DNA of 64,000 nucleotides from Hondaea fermentalgiana (lineage: Eukaryota > Sar > Bigyra > Thraustochytrida > Thraustochytriidae), in assembly GCA_014084085.1 (NCBI GenBank), contig NPFB01000001.1:320277-384276 (forward strand), in the 5' to 3' direction. The stretch's first letter is position 1. Every line of letters begins with the position of its first letter. Positions 30,061 to 38,565 of this stretch are shown here, piece by piece. The position numbers and the translations under genes are program-made. The notes under the pieces were generated by a model, which did no database searches, was not told the DNA's origin, and worked only from the letters and a program-made list of their open reading frames with translations.

Positions 30061-32562
30061 TCACACAAAGCTGAAAAACAGGCAGTACCAGTACGAGCGC
30101 ATAATCTGCGCGGAAAGTCCAGTAGGACGTTCGCGGAGACTCGGGATAAAGTGATCGTAGATTTTCGTACGATGCACCGTCAACATGCGACGGAGAATGG
30201 CGTCTGTCGCCGTAAAGGCAGACGTTGGCATGCGGGGACAGCGCTCGGGAGCACCCGTTTCCCCAAACAACATGCGCATCACCTTGCTTGACTCTGCGGC
30301 CTGGCCATGGATGCTCTGCGGAGCAAAATTAAGCCCGGAGCTGCCAAGAGGAAGAACGTGCAGAAGTCCCGCGCGCGAACTCTGTGCGTCAATCTTGGAA
30401 AACTCATCCGAGACAACCCACGAGCTATCGCCCGAGGGACGCGGCACAGCGCGGATATTTTGCGAAAAAACACGAGGCTGCGAGGCGCGCGAGCGCTGCT
30501 TTTGAAAGAGATGCTTGGCCTGCAGGTCAAGCGCCGATGACAGCGAAGGGATCATTTCCGACGCCACGAGCGCATCGAGAAAGACGTTGACGTCGCCAAA
30601 GGCAAAACTATGCGCCGAGAGATGCTCCAGCCAAACGAGCTCAATACTCGCAGTCTGCGCAATATTGCGCACAATAATGCCCTTACCCAGCCGGGTGTCG
30701 TGACCACAGCCAGCCTTGGAAAGAGCGCTGCGAAGCGTGGCGAGCAAGCTGTTGTCCAAGTTCCGGTCCATGTTGTAGAAAAAGAGCGTGTTGCGCACGC
30801 GCGATGCGCCTCCAGCATGCTTCCACGTCGGACTCGCGCACAGATCCCCAATCCAGGAAAAGTCGCTCATACCCTTGCGAAGGGCCACGACGTAGTGAAC
30901 GTCCATGTCGTCCTCACTGGGAATCTTGGCCTCGGCCAGCGCAGCGTCCAGACGCGAGCGCCCTTCCAGCTTGACGTAAAGGTCGAGGGCGTTCTGGATA
31001 GCATCATCCATGTTAAAGTACTTGTAGTTTGCGAGACGACCCACAAAGTGCACATTGTTGACCTCTTCCTCGTCCTTGGCGAGCTCGCGGTACTTTTCAA
31101 AGTGCTGCTGGTTCTCCTCGGTGGGAAAAGGATAGTATGGCTCCGCGCCATCCTTGATGTCGGTCGAGTACTCTCGGATAAGCACAGACTGCGCCGAATC
31201 TTGGTGATACATGTGCTTGTACTCGGCTGTGCGCGTGTGATTGCCGTCGCGAAATTGCGGGAAATTGACCACAAAGGCAGGTTGGTGGACACTCGGCTCG
31301 GGCACGACAACAGTCTCAAATTTGATGGAACGGTACTGGAGCGGCTTGAGATTGACGCCGCGGTTTCGGAAGAACTGGTCAATCTGGCCCGTGAAAAAAG
31401 TCTTTTCGAACTTGAGCTTTGCGAATTGCTCATGCTTGAGCATCGCAAAGTAGTCCGTCGACGTAAACACGCGAATATTCGGATGGTCGAGTGCCTCCTC
31501 GAACCACCGCGTGTACCCATCAGCAGGCAGAGCCTGGTGCTTGTCGTTGGGAAAGTAGCGGTCGTCCCAGTCTTGACGCACGGGGATGCGCGAGAGCACA
31601 ACAGGGCCCAGATCCTCGGGATACACGTTCCACTGCTTCTTGGTGTATTCCTTGAAGAGCTTGTTGTACAAGCGCTCGCCGACGCGGCCCATGCCAACCT
31701 CGCGCGAGTTCTTGGCCGTTGCAACGTCAACCTCGCCCACGGGACTGTTGCGCCTCTCGCGAGAGAGCCAATCGGCCATGGCGCTCACCGAGTCCACATT
31801 CTCACCCAAAATCGCATTCACCGTGTCAATGTTGACAGGAATCGGCACAAGTTTGCCGTCGACACGACCCACCACACGATGCTCGTACGGTGTCCACTCG
31901 GAGAACCGATGCACATACTTCCAGACGTCCTCTTTACCCGTGTGGAAAAGATGGGCGCCGTACAGGTTGACGAGAATGCCAGTGCGCTGCTCGTGAAAAT
32001 CGTAGCAGTTGCCGCCAATGTGCGGGCGACGCTCAATAATGAGCACCTTTTTCCCGTGCTTACGGGCGTACAAGTCGGCAAGGACGGTGCCCGAGAGACC
32101 GGCACCAACAATGAGAATGTCATAGCCCTGCATTTCCTGCATGGTCAAGACATCGGGAAACTGTTCGGCAGCGAGTTCAATCACTGTCGACGCCTTTGTT
32201 TGCGTGCGCGGCGTGTACGCAACGGGAGTTTCCTCTGCTTCAACTCCAGAAAAAGAGTTCGCCGCGGCCGAGACCGAGGACTGAAATCTACGTGAAAGTG
32301 ATCCGGGGTTCTTGCCGGTCAGCTCGCATGGCATACTGCTCAAGGTGAGGCCTCGAAGGTGCCAGGTAAGGACGACGGACCCGAGCAAGAGCGCGAGCAC
32401 CTTCCACGGTCCGAATTTCCACGAGCGAAATCCTGTCGAGGTTTGCGACGACGAAATGTGCAAGCGTGCTGGCGTTGGGTGCATTCTGCTCGAGGGCGAG
32501 CGACGCGTCGGCAGGTTTCCGCCATGACCGGAGTCGCTTCGCGCGCGGCGTTCAATCCCCAT
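30061..32562 (-). CDS. Membrane-anchored UDP-galactopyranose mutase with extra C-terminal domain
   Basis: Single-exon protein of 833 residues. Residues 54-72 form a membrane span behind an Arg-rich N-terminus, predicting a type II anchor with the bulk in the lumen. Residues about 147-545 are UDP-galactopyranose mutase (UGM), the flavoenzyme converting UDP-galactopyranose to UDP-galactofuranose. Visible motifs are the FAD Rossmann loop GAGLSG (153-158), IERRPHIGGNCYD, NLYGAHLFHT, the RIPVRQDWDDRYFPND..PADGYT substrate region with conserved Arg residues, and the LQYRSIKFET strand. Residues about 552-700 form a second domain (MDVHYVVALRKGMSDFSWIGDL.., VRNIAQTASIELVWLEHLSA..DVNVFLDA) that resembles DUF3431, a family near glycosyltransferases. 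Known UGMs are about 370-500 residues, lack this extension and are usually soluble. The product supplies galactofuranose for surface glycans, absent in animals. Confidence 0.9.
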   Translation of the reverse strand: MGIERRARSDSGHGGNLPTRRSPSSRMHPTPARLHISSSQTSTGFRSWKFGPWKVLALLLGSVVLTWHLRGLTLSSMPCELTGKNPGSLSRRFQSSVSAAANSFSGVEAEETPVAYTPRTQTKASTVIELAAEQFPDVLTMQEMQGYDILIVGAGLSGTVLADLYARKHGKKVLIIERRPHIGGNCYDFHEQRTGILVNLYGAHLFHTGKEDVWKYVHRFSEWTPYEHRVVGRVDGKLVPIPVNIDTVNAILGENVDSVSAMADWLSRERRNSPVGEVDVATAKNSREVGMGRVGERLYNKLFKEYTKKQWNVYPEDLGPVVLSRIPVRQDWDDRYFPNDKHQALPADGYTRWFEEALDHPNIRVFTSTDYFAMLKHEQFAKLKFEKTFFTGQIDQFFRNRGVNLKPLQYRSIKFETVVVPEPSVHQPAFVVNFPQFRDGNHTRTAEYKHMYHQDSAQSVLIREYSTDIKDGAEPYYPFPTEENQQHFEKYRELAKDEEEVNNVHFVGRLANYKYFNMDDAIQNALDLYVKLEGRSRLDAALAEAKIPSEDDMDVHYVVALRKGMSDFSWIGDLCASPTWKHAGGASRVRNTLFFYNMDRNLDNSLLATLRSALSKAGCGHDTRLGKGIIVRNIAQTASIELVWLEHLSAHSFAFGDVNVFLDALVASEMIPSLSSALDLQAKHLFQKQRSRASQPRVFSQNIRAVPRPSGDSSWVVSDEFSKIDAQSSRAGLLHVLPLGSSGLNFAPQSIHGQAAESSKVMRMLFGETGAPERCPRMPTSAFTATDAILRRMLTVHRTKIYDHFIPSLRERPTGLSAQIMRSYWYCLFFSFV

Positions 32563-33015
32563 CCTCTTGATCTGATCGGCTGGCGCTTCGGGCGGGGCCG
32601 ACTCCAGCCAGCAAGCTCTGCGAGAGCGAAGAAGAGCGCTTCCGCGTCTGCGTGCGCTGGTGCCAGCCTGGGTGTGTTCACCTCGAGCTGGCCCTGCAGG
32701 CCGGTGATGAACGAGGTGCGGAGCTCGCGGACACGCGCACGCTCACTCGACAAGAATGCGTATCTCACGCTCGGGCCCTGCGCTTCGAGGCGCGCAGCTG
32801 TACCCGCGGCGGCCTGCCTCGCTCCAGCTGGCTGTTCCCGCCTTCGCGCGCTGCGCGAGGCCGAGCAACGGTGTTTGCTTGCTGGGCTTGCACTTGTCCT
32901 GCCTAGTAGGCCTACATGAAGAAAAGCAGCCAAAAAAAAATAAAAAAAAATAAAGCACGCCTAGGCTAGGAAGAAGCAGGCCAAAGGGGAAAAAAAGAAA
33001 GAAAAAAAAAAGGAA
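32563..33015. other. UDP-galactopyranose mutase 5' flank
   Basis: GC-rich DNA upstream of the UDP-galactopyranose mutase gene, ending in A-rich runs at 32930-32955 and 32990-33011. The latter read as T-runs on the minus strand and lie just past the tRNA 3' end. Confidence 0.5.
32999..33011 (-). terminator. RNA polymerase III T-run after tRNA-Phe
   Basis: On the minus strand a long T-rich run begins four bases past the tRNA discriminator base. It is the standard polymerase III stop. Confidence 0.8.
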
Positions 33016-33039
33016 TGCGGTTTCCGCGGATCGAACGCA

Positions 33040-33072
<33 letters not shown>

Positions 33073-33088
33073 CCTGAGCTAAAACCGC
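33016..33088 (-). tRNA. tRNA-Phe (GAA)
   Basis: A 73-nt cloverleaf on the minus strand. The acceptor stem GCGGTTT/AAACCGC is a perfect seven-pair helix with discriminator A and no encoded CCA. The D arm reads GCTC-AGGTGGGA-GAGC. The anticodon arm is TCAGA-CTGAAGA-TCTGA with anticodon GAA at 33053-33055, and the T arm is CTGCG-TTCGATC-CGCGG with one G-U pair. A-box and B-box promoter sequences are intact, and there is no intron. It lies between the UDP-galactopyranose mutase gene and the Cys/His-repeat gene. Confidence 0.97.
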
Positions 33089-33566
33089 CCTTGCGCAACT
33101 TGCGCTGCTGGATGGTAACCGACCGCCTGCGGCTGGTTTTCTCGCTGGCAACCACGATGCGGGAGCTCCAGCAGAGATTTGGCTTCCATGGGTGATCGAT
33201 CGATGCGCGGCTTGGGCCGTAGGCGTGACCATGAGAGGGACAGCGTGCAAGGGATGACTCCGACGTGCGGACTGTCTCCTGCTGCGGGCAGGCTCTGATT
33301 TGCGAGGTCGGAGATGCTGTGCCATCCATAGTTTCCTTTCTTTTCTATTTTTTTTTACGAAGCGTTTTTTTTATATTAGGTTCGAGAGGTTTGGGCGAGC
33401 TCGGAGGAGCAGATGACGCGAGGCCAAAGCAAGAACTTCTTCTGCAAGGCCTGCGCGGTGCACGGGGAGCGCCCGGGCGCGGTGCCCGGGTCCCGAAGTC
33501 CTTGACGCGTCTCGGGCGACCGTCAGTCGCAGTGACGAGTGGATCCGCGGGTGCCGGGGACGGGTC

Positions 33567-35246
33567 ATGGCCACCAGCAGCAAGAACGGTGGTCCTCGCC
33601 GCACTCGCGAGACCACTGGCGGTGGTCCTGGTCCCTCCGAGGCACTTGCGCTGGCGCAGAAGACGCACAAGAAGGCTCGAGGTGAGAGAGGGACGAGCGG
33701 ACAAGATGGTGTCTCCGAGGGACGCAGGCCAGCTCGTAGCGGCAAGTCTCGCCACCGGCCTAAAGCGAAGAAGACTGTCGAAAAAGAAGAAGAAGAAGAA
33801 CGAGCAGAAAAGGGCTTGGAGCGAGGAGTCAAACTCGCCGTGAATGAAAACGCCGTAGCGGCAGAACATCTTTCTCAAGAAGACCACATCGGAGAAATGG
33901 CACGCAAGAGTAAGAAAGGCAAGAAACGGCGAAAGCTTCGTTTGAGCACAAGCCATGAGTTGGACGCAACGTCAACCCCATCAACATTAAAACGAAAGCG
34001 CCCGAACGAAGTCGCGATCGACGAGACTTCCGAGACCGAGCAGATCAAAAAGGATCGATCCGACGAGGACGAGGACTCCTTGGAAGCGCAATATACTCGC
34101 TGGCTAGCCGCAGTCCCTTACCTAGAAGATCGAACTTCAGCGCCCTTGGAGTCCCCTCTGGGCAGCAAGGATTCCTCTCGGCAGCTTTGCGGCGTGCCGA
34201 AATGCAATGGGACGGCTCGATTCAATGGTCTCTGCCGAACACATGGAGGCCGCGAGCCGTGCAGCGTCCCTGGCTGCGAGCGGTCTGCCAAGGCCTATGG
34301 AAAATGTAAACAGCACAAGTTCAGGTGGTGTGCGGTCAAAAAATGCGAAAACGGTGCCGAGGAGAATGGCGTGTGCAAGGAACATCAAGGCATCGAGGTG
34401 ACTAGAAGCATGATCGTCCTCGCCAATTTTCCAGGTCGAAGGTACGCCGACGTTCAGGTTGCCGAATTGCAGAAAAGGCAAAAAGTTATGGACACACGTA
34501 CTTACCGTCTGTGGCACGTAAAAACATGCTGTGTTCACAAATGTAAACGGCCAACTCGACCGGGGTTTTCGAAGTGTCAACGGCATCTTTTTCTCTTCAA
34601 ATGTACCTTTGACACCTGTATGAAGACTGGACTCTATCGAAAGCTGTATTGCGCTGACCACGAGCATATAAGGTTTAGGCCGCCCAAAAGCATCGACAAG
34701 CCCTCTCGAGATTACCTCGCTTCTATCGGGAAGAAGATTGAGAAATTTGATGCAGACCTCGCCGCCGCGGATCGACCTTGCGCTTTTCCGCGCTGTACGG
34801 CATATGCGCGTTCAGGATTCAGCAAGTGTCGGGAACACCTCGTTCTATTCACGTGCCTTGCGCCTTCCTGTCCAAGGCTCGGAGTGCATGCAGGAGAGTA
34901 CTGCATACAACATTTGGACAATAGCGGGAGCCTTAACGCTGACGAGCGACCTCAGTGCTCGACGGACGGATGCACGAATCCTGTCCGTCGAGCGCGTGCA
35001 AAGTATTGTGTAGTTCACAGAACAGCTTGTGTTGTCACCGATTGTGAAATGCCTGCAAAATTCAACGGGTTATGCAGTACGCACGGGGTCGAGTGCATCG
35101 AAGCGACTTGCCAGAAAAGAGCTGTCATTGAAGGGCGGTGTAGCGTTTGTCACTCCGTCAAGGTGTTTATGGACGCAGAAAGCAGGACCGGCACCTATCA
35201 CGAGAATATGCGGAAAATCGCTCCCTCATTCCTGTACCGCTTATAA
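33567..35246 (+). CDS. Protein with ten Cys/His zinc-knuckle-like repeats
   Basis: A 559-residue protein. Residues 1-200 are basic and disordered, with poly-Glu and poly-Lys patches and possible nuclear-localisation sequences. From about residue 207 onward there are ten repeats of the pattern C-x4-C-x7-10-C-x2-H, for example CGVPKCNGTARFNGLCRTH, CSVPGCERSAKAYGKCKQH, CAFPRCTAYARSGFSKCREH and CSTDGCTNPVRRARAKYCVVH. The last repeat ends C-x2-C-H. A 70-residue helical spacer splits repeats three and four, and another follows repeat five. These resemble the short Cys/His repeats found in many copies in oomycete and other stramenopile proteins and in plant WRKY19-like proteins. Zinc binding is likely. 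Nucleic-acid or protein binding is inference. Confidence 0.8.
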   Translation: MATSSKNGGPRRTRETTGGGPGPSEALALAQKTHKKARGERGTSGQDGVSEGRRPARSGKSRHRPKAKKTVEKEEEEERAEKGLERGVKLAVNENAVAAEHLSQEDHIGEMARKSKKGKKRRKLRLSTSHELDATSTPSTLKRKRPNEVAIDETSETEQIKKDRSDEDEDSLEAQYTRWLAAVPYLEDRTSAPLESPLGSKDSSRQLCGVPKCNGTARFNGLCRTHGGREPCSVPGCERSAKAYGKCKQHKFRWCAVKKCENGAEENGVCKEHQGIEVTRSMIVLANFPGRRYADVQVAELQKRQKVMDTRTYRLWHVKTCCVHKCKRPTRPGFSKCQRHLFLFKCTFDTCMKTGLYRKLYCADHEHIRFRPPKSIDKPSRDYLASIGKKIEKFDADLAAADRPCAFPRCTAYARSGFSKCREHLVLFTCLAPSCPRLGVHAGEYCIQHLDNSGSLNADERPQCSTDGCTNPVRRARAKYCVVHRTACVVTDCEMPAKFNGLCSTHGVECIEATCQKRAVIEGRCSVCHSVKVFMDAESRTGTYHENMRKIAPSFLYRL

Positions 35247-35735
35247 CGGCACATTTCCCTTGAGGCCTAGTCCGTATCCCTTTGGTGAACCTTCGGCATT
35301 CATGTGCGTGATTCACTTGTCAAAGTGATTGTGCTGCAATGACCATTCTTCAGGTGTGCAACATCGAGGCCTTGCCCAGCTGGTCATGACGCTGAAATCG
35401 AGCTGCACATCTGAACGATGTTTTTCTAAAAGCTGAACACTAGTTGCGCATCTGAAAAGCTTGACCAGCAGCTGGCTGCACATCTGAACGATGATCAAGA
35501 TGCGAATGATCTTTCGCGCGATGTCATTTCTCAATCAGAGAATAGCAAAGAAAAATTGCCTTCGGTTGCGCTCCACGTATATCCGAATGATCGCAAGTTA
35601 GTGGTAATCAAAACATCAACAATTTTTTCTATGAGTTAGATATAGTAATCATGCAGAGCAAGAGCAAAAGCGAGAGCAAAAGCAAGAACGATTCTCTGAA
35701 TCATAAGTAGAGATGTCCGTTCAAGTCATCTTCAC
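35247..35735. other. Convergent 3' region with short direct repeats
   Basis: Between the stop of the Cys/His-repeat gene and the stop of the gelsolin gene. It holds two copies of a 19-bp sequence (GCTGCACATCTGAACGATG) at 35402-35420 and 35475-35493, with a decayed copy near 35444. An AGAGCAAAAGC run lies at 35656-35690. No gene is seen. Confidence 0.6.
35402..35493. repeat. 19-bp direct repeat, 73-bp period
   Basis: Exact copies at 35402-35420 and 35475-35493, plus a partial copy around 35444-35454. Function unknown. Confidence 0.8.
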
Positions 35736-37010
35736 TTAAGAGAAAAACGAGAGAAAGAGCAGGTTGGTACGAGCTTGATCTTCCTTGAGAGCAGTGATGG
35801 GCATGCCCTTTTCGAGTTCGTGCTCCCGAATGTACTGATCTGCGATAGGAAAACACTTTGACCTTTCCGCCTGACTCGCGCCATTGCCGACCCACAGCCA
35901 TACGCCAAGATCGCAGTGAACGAGAAAGGCATCGTTCGAGTCAAGAATGCTGTAGCGAATGCTGCTGCCCTCTGCCATTTTGGTGAACTGCACGCCCTTG
36001 CCGGCGGCATCCGAGATACGGTACACCTTGATGCTCTTGCGCCCAAAGTAGCGCGATCCAGGGCCGCCCTTGTCTTCGGTGGCGAGACCCTTGGGAATGA
36101 AGGGCTGATCCGCAGGGAGGACATTGGAGATCGAGCCGCGGAGAATTTTCCAAAATTCCTCGTCTACCTCGGCCTTGCGGGACCGTCCATTGCGCGAGTT
36201 TACAATGTTGCACTGGAGCATGCCGGATTTGACTTTTTCGAAAGGGCTCGCCGTCTCGCCGACCCAGCGGTACACCTTGACACCTGAATCGAGAACAAAG
36301 GCATCGCCGTGGTTCATCTTGCTGGCGAGGCATTGGATCTGAACGGCGCGCGTCGTGCGTTGCGAAGACCGTACCATGAAGAGGCGCGGCTCGTACGCTT
36401 GAGGTTCGACGCGGCGGAAACCGCTCTCGTTGCCCCCGGAAATATATTTGATCTCCTTGAACAGACTCTGGAACAACTTGCTCTCGTGGTTCTGGGTTTC
36501 GCGGTGCTGAATGGGCGCATCGTCGAGGAGGTCATCGATTTCGACCGTTTTCTTGGCTGCGACGCCTTGCTCGTCGATGCTCGAGGACTCACCGATCCAA
36601 AAGAAGAGGTCGAAGGCCAGCTTGTTGAGGACCTTCTTCGTCTGAGGGTCTTTTGGGCGGTACGTGTTGAGCACAATGTACGAGTCGCCAGAGTAAAAGT
36701 TGCCAAACTCTTCGGTGGGGACGCGTTTGACGCCAAAGTCCGGGGCTCCTCGGGCTGTGCGCTTGTTCTCGACGCGCCACACCTCGAGGCCTACCTTCCT
36801 GCCTGCCTTGGCGATTTCTTTGTCGGTTGCGGCCGCCGACTTGGCGAGGCTGCGGTTCTCCTTGCTTCCGATGCCGGCGATGTTCGAGTCCTCCAGCTTG
36901 GCCTGCTTGGCCTCCACGAGCTTGCGCCGCCACGAGAAGCGCGGCTTATCGCGCGAGTTCACGGGCATGCCGCTGCGCACCGAGGTGTTCCCGTTCGTGA
37001 GCCAGCTCAT
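35736..37010 (-). CDS. Three-repeat gelsolin family actin-severing protein (severin/fragmin-like)
   Basis: A 424-residue protein. A basic N-terminal extension of about 70 residues precedes three gelsolin repeats: G1 at about 72-192 (LEVWRVENK.., SGDSYIVLNTY, AFDLFFWIGESSSIDEQGVAA), G2 at about 205-295 (PRLFMVRSSQRTTRAVQI, GDAFVLDSGVKVYRWVGETASPFEK) and G3 at about 324-412 (IKVYRISDAAG, DAFLVHCDLGVWLWVGNGASQAERSK, PITALKED). The three-repeat layout is that of severin, fragmin and CapG, which cap and sever actin filaments in response to calcium. The last residues after KEDQAR look unlike the family end and could be read-through into an unspliced terminal intron. The stated stop is therefore provisional. 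Confidence 0.9.
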   Translation of the reverse strand: MSWLTNGNTSVRSGMPVNSRDKPRFSWRRKLVEAKQAKLEDSNIAGIGSKENRSLAKSAAATDKEIAKAGRKVGLEVWRVENKRTARGAPDFGVKRVPTEEFGNFYSGDSYIVLNTYRPKDPQTKKVLNKLAFDLFFWIGESSSIDEQGVAAKKTVEIDDLLDDAPIQHRETQNHESKLFQSLFKEIKYISGGNESGFRRVEPQAYEPRLFMVRSSQRTTRAVQIQCLASKMNHGDAFVLDSGVKVYRWVGETASPFEKVKSGMLQCNIVNSRNGRSRKAEVDEEFWKILRGSISNVLPADQPFIPKGLATEDKGGPGSRYFGRKSIKVYRISDAAGKGVQFTKMAEGSSIRYSILDSNDAFLVHCDLGVWLWVGNGASQAERSKCFPIADQYIREHELEKGMPITALKEDQARTNLLFLSFFS

Positions 37011-38565
37011 CGTGCCGCGGGCCGCTCCTCCTCGCGTCGATCACGCGTCTGCTGCAAGCAAGCAAACCTTGCGCTCGCTGCACGTCTGCGCTGCTACGCC
37101 CGATTCTGCTCTGCTCTCCAGCTGCTGTCTGCTGCTGCCACTTTTTGCCGCTGCGGCGCGCGTGCCGAGCAGCACCTGCACGTGCTGCACGCGACGATCT
37201 GTGCTTCTGCACTGCTCTCTGCAGCTGATGACGAGGCGCGCGCACGTGCCGCGCCGGCCTCGACCGCGGCGGCCGCCGCTGCGACGACGCGGAGCGCGAG
37301 GGCGGGAGCGAGGGCTCGGGCTCGAGCGGGCGGGCGGGCGGAGGGGGCTTGCTTGCTCACGAGCCAGCGCGTTGCAGATCTGGCGGGCGGACGCGAATCT
37401 GCAATGCCTCGCGCAGAGGCGGGCAATGGCCCTGCCAGTTGCTTGCAATCGAGGCAAACAAGCGGGGCTCCTTGGTTGCCACCGATTTTCCTTCCTTCCC
37501 ATCCTTGCTTCCTGCCCACCTTCCTTCCTGGCCCACCTTCCTCCCTTCGCGCGGCCGATCCCGAGCAATCATGACCGTGCGCGCCTCGCGAGCAGCCTTG
37601 GGCCAAGAGCACCGCCAGCAGCAGCTTGCTTGCACATCGGAGCAGCACCACGAGCAGCTCGAGCAGCAGCGCCCGCGATGTTGCTTGCTTGCTTGCCTTG
37701 CACCTGGAGGGCGATCGGGAGAGCGAGCGAATGATCGACGCGCGCCACGCACACCGCGGGAAGAGGGCGGAGCGAGCGAGGGGCACTGCAGCGACACAAA
37801 GAAACAGAACTTACTGTTAGGACGGACGAACTTGCAGGGGAGGCTCGCTCGCTCGCTCGCTCGCTCGTCCCGTCTCGGCTCGGCTCGGCTCGGCTCGAGA
37901 GACTGGGCGGGAGAAGCGCTTTCCACTCTCGCCGCGCGTCGCATCGCGTGTGCAGGGTATACGGTCGCTGCCTGCCTTGCCTTGCCTCGCCTTGCCTTGC
38001 CTTGCCTTGCCTCGCCTTGCCTTGCCTTGCGTCTTGGCGCGTGGCGCGGAACGAGGAGGAGGGGGTGTGTAATCTTAACGTCGTGATGGTGGTGGATGGC
38101 GATGGCGCGCCCGTGATGAGGGAGGGCCCGCGCGTGCACGGTAGGGCTCGCCGTCCGGCTCTTCTTCGGGGGGGGTTACTTTCTGGCAGCAGCTAGCAGC
38201 CAGCAGGCGATTCTTTGCCGTGGTGCCGGCCGCGCATGGTGTGCTTGTGGTGTGGAGAATGGCTGTCGGGAGGGCTGGTCGAGCGAGCCTCAGCCTCCAC
38301 TGCCCATGGCTGGCTGGCTGGCTGGCTGGCTGGCTGCTGATGCGCTGGCTGGTGACCAACCGTGGTGAGCAACACGAGCACGAACCGACCCCCCTTTCCC
38401 ATCCTACCCAGAAGACTGGGAGAAAGAAAGAGACACAAAAGACGAGAATCATCAACATGGAACAAGAAGAAGCTAGCTAGCCTGTGTATAGTATAATAAT
38501 AGTCATCACCATGCGGAAACGGCGGTATAGGTCGGCTTAGCAGGGCAGCGAGCAGCTGCAGCTGG
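37011..38565. other. Repeat-rich intergenic region
   Basis: No gene seen. It holds GGGCGGGC runs near 37330, (GCTC)n at 37843-37868, GGCTC runs at 37880-37900, a (CCTTG/CCTCG)n pentanucleotide tract at 37971-38030 and (TGGC)n at 38310-38336. It separates the gelsolin 5' end from the WD40 3' end. Confidence 0.6.
37971..38030. repeat. (CCTTG/CCTCG)n pentanucleotide tract
   Basis: About eleven pentamer units. A (GCTC)n tract lies about 100 bp away at 37843-37868. Confidence 0.9.

Noticed and set aside
30610..32295. 561-codon plus-strand open frame
   Set aside because: Antisense to the UDP-galactopyranose mutase gene, with no family features. GC-rich third positions keep the opposite frame open.
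36309..37574. 421-codon plus-strand open frame
   Set aside because: It runs antisense to the gelsolin gene and its sequence is the reverse complement of conserved gelsolin codons. Composition-driven shadow.
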